A stretch of 64,000 bases of DNA from Paenarthrobacter aurescens (GTDB lineage: Bacteria; Actinomycetota; Actinomycetes; Actinomycetales; Micrococcaceae), in NCBI RefSeq assembly GCF_041549525.1, contig NZ_CP157456.1, positions 310,001 to 374,000 on the forward strand, read 5' to 3'. Positions 43,109-52,162 of the stretch are shown here, in pieces. Below the pieces are notes generated by a model that saw only the letters and a program-made list of their open reading frames with translations, did no database searches and had not been told where the DNA came from. Each line of letters begins with the position of its first letter. Position 1 is the first letter of the stretch. The translations under genes were made by a program, and so were the position numbers.

Positions 43109-43696
43109 ATGTCCAGATCCGAAGAGATACCAGAAGAAGCCGGGACCCCGGTTTCCGCCGGCATCTATCATCTGGACGCCAACGATCCCCATCAGGAACT
43201 GGTGGACCGCTCAGGCCTCTCCGGGGCTGACGTTGAGCAAATCAGCGAGCTCATGGCAGCCCTTGGACGGCTGCGCGAAGCAGAAGAGCGCCTCTCCGAA
43301 GCCTCACTGCGGTATATGAAACTCAACCAATCAGACATGCGCGCACTGCACTACCTGATTGTCTGCGCCAACCATGGCGTCATTGCAACACCCGGCGCAA
43401 TAGCCTCCCGGCTGCATATTTCGACGGCGTCAACCACCAAGCTGCTCGACCGGCTGGAACGCGCGGGTCACGTCACACGGCATGCCCACCCCTCCGACCG
43501 CCGCGCACTCGCCATCGGCATAACCCCCGAAACGCACGCAGCCGCCATGAAGACCGTTGGCCGGCAGCAGGCCAAGCGGTTCCTGGCGGCAGCACGCCTC
43601 ACTCCCGCTGAACGGGAAACGGTGATGCGCTTCCTTGATGACATGGCGCGGGAAATTGAGGTTACTGATGAGGCGTGGGCTGCTTCCGGGACATAG
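43109..43696 (+). CDS. MarR-family regulator of the carotenoid operon (MarR-2)
   Basis: A 195-residue winged-helix protein with a longer N-terminus than MarR-1. The DNA-binding core is GAIASRLHISTASTTKLLDR followed by wing HVTRHAHPSDRRALAIGITP. It is divergent from idi, the arrangement of CrtR in Corynebacterium, which represses crt genes and is released by isoprenyl diphosphates. That mechanism is inferred for this protein. Its similarity to MarR-1 suggests duplication or shared control. Confidence 0.88.
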   Translation: MSRSEEIPEEAGTPVSAGIYHLDANDPHQELVDRSGLSGADVEQISELMAALGRLREAEERLSEASLRYMKLNQSDMRALHYLIVCANHGVIATPGAIASRLHISTASTTKLLDRLERAGHVTRHAHPSDRRALAIGITPETHAAAMKTVGRQQAKRFLAAARLTPAERETVMRFLDDMAREIEVTDEAWAASGT

Positions 43697-43699
43697 CCC

Positions 43700-43778
43700 G
43701 TACTGGCCCAGCACAGCACTGGCCCAGCACAGCTCAATACAGCACTGGCCCGGTACAGCGCAGCACAGCTCAATACAG
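43700..43778. repeat. Imperfect tandem repeats between marR-2 and the CPBP-like gene
   Basis: CAGCACAGCTCAATACAG occurs at 43725-43742 and 43761-43778, and ACTGGCCCAGCACAG-like units precede each copy. The second copy contains the stop codon of the CPBP-like gene, so the array looks like duplicated gene-end sequence. Confidence 0.75.
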
Positions 43779-44588
43779 GAAGATCGGCAGCCAGTCCCTG
43801 TTGTGCGCATGAACCAGTGCCAGGAACAGGACAAAGTCGAAGAGCAGGTGCACGGACACCACGTACGTAAACGACTTGGTGAGCTTGAACGTGTAGCCCT
43901 GCAGCAGCGCAAAGGGGAAGGTCAGCAGCGGGCCCCAGGACTGGTAGCCGATCTCCCAAAGGAATGAGGAGAACACCACTGCCTGCAGGAGGTTGGCCAG
44001 CCAGTCCGGAAAATGCTGGCGCAACAGGGTAAATGTGGTGCAGATGAAGAACAGCTCGTCCCAGATTCCCACCGCATTGACGCCCAGGAAGAGCCGCCAG
44101 AAGATCTCCGGATCCGAGGCATCCGGCCAGTTTTGGTAAACGCCCGTTCGGATCAGGTAGACCGGCAGGATGAAGTATCCCAGCGCAACAACGCCTATCA
44201 GGTACAGCTTCGCGGCCAACGGCCACTTACGGCCTGTGTTCACGGGAAACCTGATGATGTCCTCACGGTAAGCGAACCGCGAAACCAGCCATGGCACCAG
44301 AACAGCCAAGGCCAAGGCACCGCCCATGAGGGCCATGTGTTCGGTGCTGAGGTCAGCGTTGAGGGGCACCAGGCTGAAGATGGTCATGCCCGCGGCGATC
44401 AGGGCCAGGTGCCGCATGAGCCGGTGGTCAATGAACGCCGCAGACACCACACTGGCCGCCAGCAGGCCGTAGCCCAGCAGCCCGTTGCCCACGGCGAAAA
44501 GCGGCACACCGGACAAGGAGAGCAGTGCCGCCGGCAGAAGCTTCCAACTCAGTGCGGTACGGGCTGGTTCCGTTGACGTGGATGTCAC
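43770..44588 (-). CDS. Polytopic membrane protein, CPBP/CaaX-protease-like but degenerate
   Basis: A 272-residue protein with about eight helices. The region GIWDELFFICTTFTLLRQHF, then VVFSSFLWEIGYQSWGP, then VVSVHLLFDFVLF resembles the CPBP (CaaX protease and bacteriocin-processing) fold. The EExxxR motif is reduced to DE, and the FxxxH motif lacks His. Only the HxxxD-like motif remains, so protease activity is doubtful. GTG 44588 follows GGAGGG closely. It lies between the carotenoid cluster and an EAL gene; its role is unknown. Confidence 0.7.
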   Translation of the reverse strand: MTSTSTEPARTALSWKLLPAALLSLSGVPLFAVGNGLLGYGLLAASVVSAAFIDHRLMRHLALIAAGMTIFSLVPLNADLSTEHMALMGGALALAVLVPWLVSRFAYREDIIRFPVNTGRKWPLAAKLYLIGVVALGYFILPVYLIRTGVYQNWPDASDPEIFWRLFLGVNAVGIWDELFFICTTFTLLRQHFPDWLANLLQAVVFSSFLWEIGYQSWGPLLTFPFALLQGYTFKLTKSFTYVVSVHLLFDFVLFLALVHAHNRDWLPIFLY

Positions 44589-44757
44589 CCCTCCAGCATC
44601 TCAGGGTCCGACGTCCGGCAACATGTTTTCCCTTGTCAGAAGTCATGCCGGTGTCTCAGAGGGCCCTGTTATCTGTAAGATTCGTGACAGGGCCCACACC
44701 TGATGGGCTATGGCATGGCTGGCTTCTGCCAGTGGGGGACACACAAAGGAATACTTA

Positions 44758-45879
44758 ATGGCTCAAGACGCGGGCTCTTATGAACCGGAAAGCGGCAGCT
44801 CACCTGCGGAAAGCGGCAGCTCACCGACGGACAGCGCTGCGGAACCGCCGGCGGGCGAAAAGATGACCATGCGCGAACAAGTGCTGGACATCATTGAATC
44901 AATCCTTGCCGATGACGATTCCAAGAGCGAAAAGGTCAGGAAGAATCTTCGCGCAAGGCTTGATGCACGTCCCGATGACCCCGAGCGGGTTCTGCTGGAA
45001 CACCTGCTGGAGACCCGCCAGGCGCCGGGCTCAGCTCCCAAGGTCCCCGTTCAGCGTGAAGCTGCCAGCCTGCACTTGGAGTCTCCGGATATCGCCCGGA
45101 CCGTATCGGTCCCCGTCAGCCATGAGGTACGGGAGGGAATCCAGACCGTCCTTGCGGACAAGCTCCTGCTCACGGCCTTCCAGCCTGTCCATGCGCTGCC
45201 TGGCGGCGAAGTGGTGGGCGTGGAAGCGTTGACCAGGTTCGTCGGTGAAGATGGTGCCGGGGCCGATGTGTGGTTCAACGAGGCTGCGGCAGCCGGCCTC
45301 GGCACGGAACTGGAAATTGCGGCACTCCATTGCGCCCTGACGGCTGCACACGAGGTGCCGGACAACATGTCCGTGGCGCTGAACCTCACCCCCGCAACGT
45401 CCAGCGACCCCCGCGTGCGGAACCTCTTGGCCGCGGCGGCACTCGCCCCGGACAGAATTATTGTTGAACTGACGGGCAGCTTGGACGGCGTTGAAGGACA
45501 AACCGGCGACCACGGTTTGGGGCCGCTCCGATCCCTGGGCTTGCGGCTGGCCATCAGCGCCTCCGGAGCCGCATTGGTGTCCATGGAGCGGATTGAACAG
45601 CTGCGCCCGGACATCATCAAGCTGGACCGGCACTTAATTGAAGGAATCGAAAGCAACGACGGACAAAAAATCCGGGCCCGGGCCATCGTGGAGCTCGCCC
45701 GCGAAATTGGGGCGGACATCATTGCCGAAGGCATCGAAACAGCGGCAGAACTTGATGAAGTGACCGCACTGAAAGTCACTGCAGCGCAGGGATACCTCTT
45801 GGGCCGCCCCTCCGTGCACCCCCTGGATTGGTCCGCATGGAGCATCCGGGCGCAATCGGAAGCCCAGCCCGCCGGCTAG
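44758..45879 (+). CDS. Degenerate EAL-domain protein
   Basis: A 373-residue protein. A Ser/Gly/Pro/Glu-rich N-terminus with repeated ESGSSP is followed by a helical stretch (about 36-90). An EAL domain then runs from about 128 to the end. EALTRF (156), the Asn of NLTP, IKLDRHLI, AEGIET and QGYLLGRP are recognisable. The metal-binding DDFG motif is replaced by SASGA, so c-di-GMP hydrolysis is unlikely; a binding or scaffold role is more probable. No membrane segment is seen. ATG 44758 has AAAGGA. Confidence 0.82.
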   Translation: MAQDAGSYEPESGSSPAESGSSPTDSAAEPPAGEKMTMREQVLDIIESILADDDSKSEKVRKNLRARLDARPDDPERVLLEHLLETRQAPGSAPKVPVQREAASLHLESPDIARTVSVPVSHEVREGIQTVLADKLLLTAFQPVHALPGGEVVGVEALTRFVGEDGAGADVWFNEAAAAGLGTELEIAALHCALTAAHEVPDNMSVALNLTPATSSDPRVRNLLAAAALAPDRIIVELTGSLDGVEGQTGDHGLGPLRSLGLRLAISASGAALVSMERIEQLRPDIIKLDRHLIEGIESNDGQKIRARAIVELAREIGADIIAEGIETAAELDEVTALKVTAAQGYLLGRPSVHPLDWSAWSIRAQSEAQPAG

Positions 45880-45994
45880 CCAACTCTCCGGCATTTGGGT
45901 GACTCGCGTAAAGTGGCATGCGGGGGTTTTTCGGTCCCAAGAAAATCGGGGACTGCTGAGGCAGGGACCCACCTAGCCAGGAAGTTCTTCGTTG

Positions 45995-47299
45995 ATGGAC
46001 AGTTTTTTCAGTATGCTCGCGGATCTTCGCGATAAAACAATCCCAGCGAGGTTGTCGGCCCGGATGAACTCCCCGCGCGGCCTTTTGTGGGGCTTCGTAG
46101 TGATTCACCTGGTCTTCCTGGTCTTCGCAGCGGTGCTCTCCTCACGCGGAGAAGCCTTCAGCGACACCTTCATCTACCGTGAGTGGGCGCTCGCAGGGTT
46201 CAACGACGCCAACCTGACCGGTGGACCCAGCCCCTGGGTGTACCCCATCCTGGCGCTGATTCCCATGGGCCTGGCAGCAGTTGCCGGCCCTGGCCCCTTC
46301 TTCTTCCTGTGGGTCTTGCTCACCACGCTCCTGAACGGGTGGGCGGTGCTGAAACTCACCGACCGCGGGCGTCGGCAGGAAGCAATCCCGGCTGCTTGGT
46401 GGTGGCTGGTTTTCGTTTTCCTCATGGGCTGGTTGGGGTTCGCCCGCGTTGACGGGCTGACTGCCCCCATAGTCCTTGTTGCGCTGGTCTACGGCGTTAC
46501 CCGGCCCTTCGTGGCATCGGTCCTCCTGAGCATCGCCACCTGGGTGAAGGTTTGGCCCGCAGCGGTCATGCTGGCGCTGTTCGCCGTGGTCAGGAAACGC
46601 CTGCACGTTGTGGCGGCGGGCATTGCGACGACGGCGGTGGTGGTTGCGCTGGCTGCGGCAGTTGGTGCCGTACCCAAGTTGCTGAACTTCCTGACCCAGC
46701 AGGGTGACCGTGGCATGCAGCTCGAAGCGACGTTCACTACGCCTTGGCTGTGGTTGTCTGTCCTCGGCGTGGGGGATTCGCGCATGTACATGAACACGGA
46801 CATCAACTCCATGCAGGTTGACGGACCCGGTACGGCAGTCATGTCCGTGCTCATGCAGCCGCTGCTGCTCCTGGCTGCTGCCGCGGTCGCCGGTTTGACC
46901 TTCTGGGCGCTGCACCAAGGCAAGCTCAACGGAGGCGTGGACCGCACCGAACTCCTTCTTTCCGGCGCCCTCACCCTGGTAACCGCCTTCATCGTTTTCA
47001 ACAAAGTGGGTTCACCACAGTTCATGGTGTGGCTCGCGCCGGCCGTTGCCGTGGGACTTGCGCACAACTGGAAAGAGTGGCGTGTCCCGGCCACCATGCT
47101 GATAGTGATCGCGGTGGCCACCTACTTTATCTACCCGCTCTTCTACGATGCGTTGAGCCACAACAATCCTTGGATGGCCCTGGTCCTGACCATTCGCAAT
47201 GTCCTGCTGGTGGTTCTCTTCTTCTGGTCGGCGCGCCGCTTGTACTCACTGGGCCGTAAGCCCTCCGTAGTCAGCGCCCCAGCGGGCAAGGAGCAGTAA
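45995..47299 (+). CDS. GT87-like polyprenol-phosphate-sugar transferase, copy 1
   Basis: A 434-residue integral membrane protein with about ten helices of the GT87/DUF2029 type (GT-C fold). After helix 1 the extracytoplasmic loop carries SDTFIYREWALAGFNDANLT with candidate catalytic acids. SIATWVKVWPAAVMLALF and VFNKVGSPQFMVWLAPAVAV are conserved with copy 2. Such enzymes use polyprenyl-phosphate mannose or related donors to build lipomannan-like glycans. It ends one base before the presumed start of copy 2. Confidence 0.85.
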   Translation: MDSFFSMLADLRDKTIPARLSARMNSPRGLLWGFVVIHLVFLVFAAVLSSRGEAFSDTFIYREWALAGFNDANLTGGPSPWVYPILALIPMGLAAVAGPGPFFFLWVLLTTLLNGWAVLKLTDRGRRQEAIPAAWWWLVFVFLMGWLGFARVDGLTAPIVLVALVYGVTRPFVASVLLSIATWVKVWPAAVMLALFAVVRKRLHVVAAGIATTAVVVALAAAVGAVPKLLNFLTQQGDRGMQLEATFTTPWLWLSVLGVGDSRMYMNTDINSMQVDGPGTAVMSVLMQPLLLLAAAAVAGLTFWALHQGKLNGGVDRTELLLSGALTLVTAFIVFNKVGSPQFMVWLAPAVAVGLAHNWKEWRVPATMLIVIAVATYFIYPLFYDALSHNNPWMALVLTIRNVLLVVLFFWSARRLYSLGRKPSVVSAPAGKEQ

Positions 47300-47300
47300 G

Positions 47301-48596
47301 ATTTCCGCGACGTTCTTTGACCGGCTGGTCCGTATCCGCACCCGGGTCCTTCCACCTGCAGTTGTAGCGTGGTTCGCCCGCCCTTCCAGCGTGTGGTGGG
47401 GATTCGCTGCGGTCCATTTCTACTTCCTGTGCTGGATGGCGTCCTTCTTCCTCAGCGGCAACACGTTCAGCGACACCGAGCAATACCGTCAATGGGCCAT
47501 GGAGGGTTACAACCCGGAGAACCTCACCGGGAAAATCAGTCCCTGGGTCTACCCCGTGCTGGCCCAGATTCCCATCTTCCTGGCCGGGATCGCCGGCCCG
47601 GACCTCTACCTGCTGATGTGGACCTTGGGCATCACCGCCCTTAATGCGCTGGGCCTCTGGTACCTGACTCGCGGCCCCCGGCGGGTCACGGGGATCGCGC
47701 CTGCCTGGTGGTGGCTGTTCTTCACCGTGTTCATGGGGTATCTCAGCTTTGCCCGCGTTGAGGGCATCACAGCCCCGATCGTGTTGATTGCGTTGATCTG
47801 TGCGGCCCATAGGCCCGTTGTTGCCTCCATCCTTCTGAGCATCGCAACATGGATCAAAGTGTGGCCCGCAGCAGTCCTGGCACCCATGATTATTGCCTCG
47901 AAGAATCGCTTGCAGATGGTCGCTGCCGGGGTGGGCGTCACCGCCGTCGTAGCTTTTGGAACGTACCTTACCGGTGGCTTCAGCCACATCCTGGACTTCC
48001 TGATCAACCAAGGCGAACGCGGCATGCAGCTGGAAGCCACGTTCTCCACGCCGTGGGTGTGGCTGAGCGTCTTCAACATTGCCGGCTCCAAAATGGCGGA
48101 CAACACTGCCATCAACTCCACGGAGGTCTACGGACCCGGTGCCGAGGTTGCCGCCTTCCTGATGCAGCCGCTGCTGATTGTTGCTGCGATCGCGGCAGCA
48201 GTGCTCCTGATCCGTGCGCTCAGGCGTGGGGCGGAGCGGGAGGAACTGTTCCTCGAGGGCGCGTTGATGATGACTACGGCGTTCATTGTGTTCAACAAAG
48301 TTGGCTCGCCGCAGTTCATTATCTGGCTGGCCCCGGTGATCATTGCGGGCCTGACCCACGACTGGAACCGTTGGAAGGTGCCGGCCGCTTTGCTGATGGC
48401 CATCGCCATGACAACGTTCGTGATCTATCCGCTGTTCTACACCCCGCTCATCCACGCCCACCCCGTGATGGCGGCAGTGCTGACAACCCGGAATGTCCTG
48501 CTGGTGGTTTTGCTGTGGTGGTCGGTGCAGCGGACCATCGAACTGGGACGGCGAGTGAACCAGGGCGAGGCCCCGGTGGTCCCGAAAGCGCTTTAG
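47301..48596 (+). CDS. GT87-like polyprenol-phosphate-sugar transferase, copy 2 (probable AUU start)
   Basis: A paralog of the preceding protein, sharing FSDTEQYRQWAMEGYNPENL, SILLSIATWIKVWPAAVLAP and IVFNKVGSPQFIIWLAPVI. The first ordinary start, GTG 47391, begins inside helix 1 and has no ribosome site. An AAGGAG at 47288-47293 stands seven bases before ATT 47301. A start there gives 32 residues before the conserved WGF, against 31 in copy 1. The predicted length is 431 residues. Its stop overlaps that of the convergent mannosyltransferase gene. Confidence 0.8.
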   Translation: MSATFFDRLVRIRTRVLPPAVVAWFARPSSVWWGFAAVHFYFLCWMASFFLSGNTFSDTEQYRQWAMEGYNPENLTGKISPWVYPVLAQIPIFLAGIAGPDLYLLMWTLGITALNALGLWYLTRGPRRVTGIAPAWWWLFFTVFMGYLSFARVEGITAPIVLIALICAAHRPVVASILLSIATWIKVWPAAVLAPMIIASKNRLQMVAAGVGVTAVVAFGTYLTGGFSHILDFLINQGERGMQLEATFSTPWVWLSVFNIAGSKMADNTAINSTEVYGPGAEVAAFLMQPLLIVAAIAAAVLLIRALRRGAEREELFLEGALMMTTAFIVFNKVGSPQFIIWLAPVIIAGLTHDWNRWKVPAALLMAIAMTTFVIYPLFYTPLIHAHPVMAAVLTTRNVLLVVLLWWSVQRTIELGRRVNQGEAPVVPKAL

Positions 48597-50170
48597 CGGA
48601 TAGTTGGAGGGCGGTGGAGCAGGCGACGGTCAGTCTGCCCCACCCAGCGCGATAACTTGCCCTGAACCAGCAACCTGCGGGTATGGATGTCCAGGAACAC
48701 CAAGTAGAACGCGAACAGCAGGGCAATGGCGAACGCCAACGAGGACAGGTCCACTGAGACCTCCACGAAGGACCACACCGAGAGTTGGTCCTGCGCACCG
48801 AAGACCACAAAGAACGTCACGCCCACGTAGAGGCAGCGCATCTGCCAATCGTCCCGGATCCCTGTTACGGCCAGGAAGGGAACAAACCACAGGATGTACC
48901 AGGGCTGGATGATGGGGGAGAGCAGCACGATCGCCGCGAAGGCAAGGGCCATTCTGCGGACCACACGGGAATGGTCTCCGCGGAACATCAGCACCAGGAC
49001 CAGAGCCACGGCGCCCCACTTCATGACAGCCCGCAGGATGTCCGCCATCGCATTGCCGGGCAACCCCAGGGCGTTGCCCAGGAACTCGATCTGCTGGCCC
49101 AGGAAGCCTGACGGTGAGTAGCCTGTGAAGCCGGGGGTGGGGTCTGTGATGGCCCACGCCCAACCAAGCCCCAGGCCGTAAGGGATGCCGCTGACCACCA
49201 GAATGGCAAAGCTGATGCTTGCGGTGGCTGCCCAAATTCCAAACTTGCGCGGCCAGGACGCACCGGCGCCCGCCCACATCAGGCCAATAAACGGCAGCAA
49301 CAAAACAGTGGCTGGTTTGATCCCGATGGAGAGCGTCACCAGCAGGATGCCAAGAAGCGGACGCTTTGTTGCTGCAAAGTAGGTTCCCGCAACGGCGAAG
49401 CCCACCATGATGGCGTCGTTGTGTGCGCTTGCCACGAAGCTGATGAGGAACAACGGGTTGGCCACCGCAATCCACAAGGCACGGGCACCGTTGATCCCGT
49501 GAAGCTCCGCGAGCTTGGGCACATACACAACGCACAGCAGCACCCCGGCTGCGGCCAGCAGGCGGAACAGCAGGACTGATACGTCCGGTTGGGCCCCGGT
49601 GATGGCAACCACCGCGTGGGCCATCCACAGGAAGTAGGGCCCGTACGGGGTACGGGCTTCCGCCCATGCCGGGTCCGCGCCCAAGGCGAACCAGTTGTTC
49701 AAAGCCGAAATGCCGACGTCGTAAGGGTCCTGGCCCTCCATCATCAGCCGGCCTTGGCCTATGTAGGCGTAGACGTCACGCGAATAGACAGGAACAGCGA
49801 AGAGCAAAGGCAGCGACCACGCTCCGATCGCGGCGACGATCGGTTTGAGGGAGTTGCCTTCCCAGGTGCCCATCCGTTGGCCCAGCCTCAGCCAGGACCG
49901 GACCAGCAGCATGGCACCCACGGTCAGGAGGACGGCGGAAACCGTGACGCCCCAACCCTCCGTGCGCAGGGCAATGACTATGGGGTGCCGGATCATGGGG
50001 GACCCGTTGGCGATCCAGCCGATGCCAATGGACCCGGCAAACATGAAAAGTGAACCGAGGAAGCCCTGCAAAATTGCGGGGTACGCTACGGGCTTTGTTG
50101 CCGGGGTTGGCGCTGGTGTTGGTTTGGGCGCCTTGGTAGGAAGTGGACCGGGGGTACTGCCTGTCGTCAT
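48593..50170 (-). CDS. MptA/MptB-like alpha-1,6-mannosyltransferase (GT-C)
   Basis: A 525-residue protein with a Pro/Thr-rich cytoplasmic N-terminus and about 12-13 helices. The loop after the early helices has VYSRDVYAYIGQGRLMMEGQ, then DPYDVGISAL, the acidic GT-C motif of the actinobacterial alpha-1,6-mannopyranosyltransferases that extend lipomannan from polyprenyl-phosphate mannose. SAHNDAIMVGFAVAG and IIQPWYILWFVPFLA are also typical. ATG 50170 (MTTGSTPG) is preferred. It is convergent with the GT87 pair, which suggests one cell-envelope glycan locus. Confidence 0.87.
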   Translation of the reverse strand: MTTGSTPGPLPTKAPKPTPAPTPATKPVAYPAILQGFLGSLFMFAGSIGIGWIANGSPMIRHPIVIALRTEGWGVTVSAVLLTVGAMLLVRSWLRLGQRMGTWEGNSLKPIVAAIGAWSLPLLFAVPVYSRDVYAYIGQGRLMMEGQDPYDVGISALNNWFALGADPAWAEARTPYGPYFLWMAHAVVAITGAQPDVSVLLFRLLAAAGVLLCVVYVPKLAELHGINGARALWIAVANPLFLISFVASAHNDAIMVGFAVAGTYFAATKRPLLGILLVTLSIGIKPATVLLLPFIGLMWAGAGASWPRKFGIWAATASISFAILVVSGIPYGLGLGWAWAITDPTPGFTGYSPSGFLGQQIEFLGNALGLPGNAMADILRAVMKWGAVALVLVLMFRGDHSRVVRRMALAFAAIVLLSPIIQPWYILWFVPFLAVTGIRDDWQMRCLYVGVTFFVVFGAQDQLSVWSFVEVSVDLSSLAFAIALLFAFYLVFLDIHTRRLLVQGKLSRWVGQTDRRLLHRPPTIR

Positions 50171-50403
50171 GACTGGTCTGTTCCCCACTCACGGTATGGC
50201 GCTTCCAGGAAATGAAACGCGGATTGAAGCCGAAGAGCTTGTACTTGCGGCAAGTGAAATTTTAGCGTCGATCCAGCCAACACCACCACAGGCGCGGCAA
50301 AGGGTGACCGACTCCATAATCACGTGCTGCATCGGTGCCGGGTATTCCCCGCGATTCCTCACCGGTCCGGAGTACTTCCGAGGTCCCGACCTGTATATGC
50401 CCC
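50171..50403. other. Intergenic region upstream of the MptA/B-like gene
   Basis: No convincing gene. A weak open frame from ATG 50200 runs into the opposite end of the SGNH hydrolase gene but has no ribosome site and poor codon use. A 13-bp palindrome, ACTTGC-G-GCAAGT (50243-50255), could be an operator. Confidence 0.4.
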
Positions 50404-51195
50404 TTAAGGCATGCTTGTTCCGAACACGGGGCCGGGCTCCGGCCGCTTAGGGTGCCTGCCGTCGTCGGCGTTACGCTGTGTCAGGCGACGCACCACCCAC
50501 GGGAACAGATGCTCCCGGGCCCAAATGATGTCTCCCACCCGTGCTGCACGCCAACTGCGCTCCGGAAGGGGCTTGGGTGTCAGCGGCTCCAGGGAATGCG
50601 GGACGTTCAGGGTGTCCAGCACCATGATGGCCACGGTGTGTTGGCCCAGCGCTGAAAAATGAAGCCGGTCCGGGTCCCACATCCGCGGATCCGTTAGCTG
50701 CCGGAGCGCCCAAAGATCGGCGATCACCGCGTCATGGCGGGCGGCAACCACCCGAATGTTCTCGTTGTAGATGGCCACCTTGCCACGGGTACGGCCCAGC
50801 ACCGGGGTGGCGCCCCAATCCGGTCCCGTGAAGAGCACAATGGTGGCACCGGTGGCGGCCAGCCTTGCCACTCCGTCGTCCAGTTCCAAGGCAAGCTTGT
50901 CCGGATCGCTCCTATGGAAAAGCAGGTCATTCCCGCCGGCATTAAGGGTGATCAGGTCAGGCTGCAGCTCAACAGCCGGGCCCACCTGCTCTTCGAGTAT
51001 CTGGTGCAGCAACCGCCCACTGATGGCCAGGTTGGCGTAAGCAAAATCCTCATGGCCGGTGCTCAACTCTTCCGCTACCCGGTCCGCCCAACCACGGAGA
51101 CCGCCGGGGCTCCTCGGTTCGGGATCACCCAAACCTTCGGTGAACGAGTCGCCCAAAGCTACGTAGCGGCTCCACGGATGCAGGCCAGCGGTCAT
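50404..51195 (-). CDS. SGNH/GDSL-type hydrolase
   Basis: A 263-residue cytoplasmic hydrolase. Block I YVALGDSFTEGLGD carries the nucleophile Ser, block II AISGRLL the Gly, block III LNAGGNDLLF the Asn, and block V DRLHFSALGQH the Asp/His pair. There is no signal peptide. It probably deacylates a small ester or sugar; the substrate cannot be told. GGAGG lies very close to the ATG. Confidence 0.92.
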   Translation of the reverse strand: MTAGLHPWSRYVALGDSFTEGLGDPEPRSPGGLRGWADRVAEELSTGHEDFAYANLAISGRLLHQILEEQVGPAVELQPDLITLNAGGNDLLFHRSDPDKLALELDDGVARLAATGATIVLFTGPDWGATPVLGRTRGKVAIYNENIRVVAARHDAVIADLWALRQLTDPRMWDPDRLHFSALGQHTVAIMVLDTLNVPHSLEPLTPKPLPERSWRAARVGDIIWAREHLFPWVVRRLTQRNADDGRHPKRPEPGPVFGTSMP

Positions 51196-51248
51196 GCCTC
51201 CATAGTGCGCTCACTGCCCGTGCGGCGCCAGAGTCGGCGCCAATGACC

Positions 51249-52076
51249 TCAGTTACCCATCAACCGCCGCATCTGCTCCCCGGCGTCGCTCCCTGGCGCC
51301 GGTGTATAGACCACTATGTGCAGGTCCGGCCTGTCCGAGGGCGAGACCTGGTGGTGCTCCATGTGCAGCACGCCCACTGCGGGGTGGTGGAACTGGCGCT
51401 CCCGGGACTCGAAACCCAGGATGTCGTACCTGTCCCAGCTCTCCTGGAATTCGGGGCTGGCATCCTTGAGCCTTTGCACCTGGTACTCCACATCCGGATC
51501 GCCCAGGCGCTGCCCGGTTTCGGCCCTGAACTCAGCCAGGAATCGCTTGCTGGTGACGTCCCAATCAGGCAGGAGGTTGCGGATGAAGGGGTCGGTGAAG
51601 ACCAGCCACAAAAGGTTCCTGTCGGCGGCGTCGAAGGTGCCGATGTTGGGGTACAGCGCCTCATAAGCGCGATTCCAGCCTGCGATGCCCCAGTCCGGTG
51701 ACAGTGCATAGGAAGGATTGGGGTCCAGGGCGTCCAACAGGCGCTGCACATGGGCTGGAGCATCGGCCGCCACCGGGCCCTTCGGCGGAGCGGACGAGTA
51801 GCCGCCCAAGGAAAGCACATAGCTCAACCCGGTGTCCGAGAGGTGCAATGTGCGGGCCACCGCCTCAAGGACCTGACGCGACGGGCTGATGTCCCGGCCC
51901 TGCTCCAGCCAGGTGTACCAGGTGACGCTCACTCCGGAGAGGAATGCGATCTCTTCCCGCCGGAGGCCGCGATCACGGGAACGGCCCACGGGCGGCAGGC
52001 CGTAGTCGGAGCGAAGGGCCTGGTTCCGTCGCGTCCTGAGGAAAAGTCCCAGTTCCTTGCGTCTTTCATCTTTCAC
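51249..52076 (-). CDS. MmyB-like helix-turn-helix regulator
   Basis: A 275-residue regulator. The N-terminal Xre-type HTH reads EEIAFLSGVSVTWYTWLEQG followed by RDISPSRQVLEAVARTLHL. The C-terminal MmyB-like ligand-binding domain has NRAYEALYPNI, the hydrophobic NLLWLVFTDPFIRNL and HHPAVGVLHMEHH. Such domains bind fatty-acid-like ligands in the known case. GTG 52076 is 86 bases from the divergent ilvD start, and a 10-bp palindrome lies between. Targets are unknown. Confidence 0.9.
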   Translation of the reverse strand: MKDERRKELGLFLRTRRNQALRSDYGLPPVGRSRDRGLRREEIAFLSGVSVTWYTWLEQGRDISPSRQVLEAVARTLHLSDTGLSYVLSLGGYSSAPPKGPVAADAPAHVQRLLDALDPNPSYALSPDWGIAGWNRAYEALYPNIGTFDAADRNLLWLVFTDPFIRNLLPDWDVTSKRFLAEFRAETGQRLGDPDVEYQVQRLKDASPEFQESWDRYDILGFESRERQFHHPAVGVLHMEHHQVSPSDRPDLHIVVYTPAPGSDAGEQMRRLMGN

Positions 52077-52106
52077 TGTCCTAACACTATTACTCTGGTA
52101 CTTTCA

Positions 52107-52116
52107 CTACTAGTAG
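52107..52116. promoter_or_regulatory. Palindrome between the MmyB-like gene and ilvD
   Basis: CTACTAGTAG is a perfect 10-bp palindrome in the 86-base divergent gap, within an AT-richer stretch. It is a candidate operator for the MmyB-like regulator, supported only by position. Confidence 0.4.
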
Positions 52117-52162
52117 CAGCACCGTCTTCCACCCGCTGTAGAACAACAGCAGGATGGTATTC

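Noticed and set aside
47271..48461. A 396-codon minus-strand frame opposite GT87-like copy 2
   Set aside because: His/Arg/Asp-rich shadow; the opposite strand encodes a clear membrane transferase.
50200..50450. Small plus-strand frame upstream of the MptA/B-like gene
   Set aside because: No ribosome site, rare codons, and it runs antisense into the SGNH hydrolase gene.
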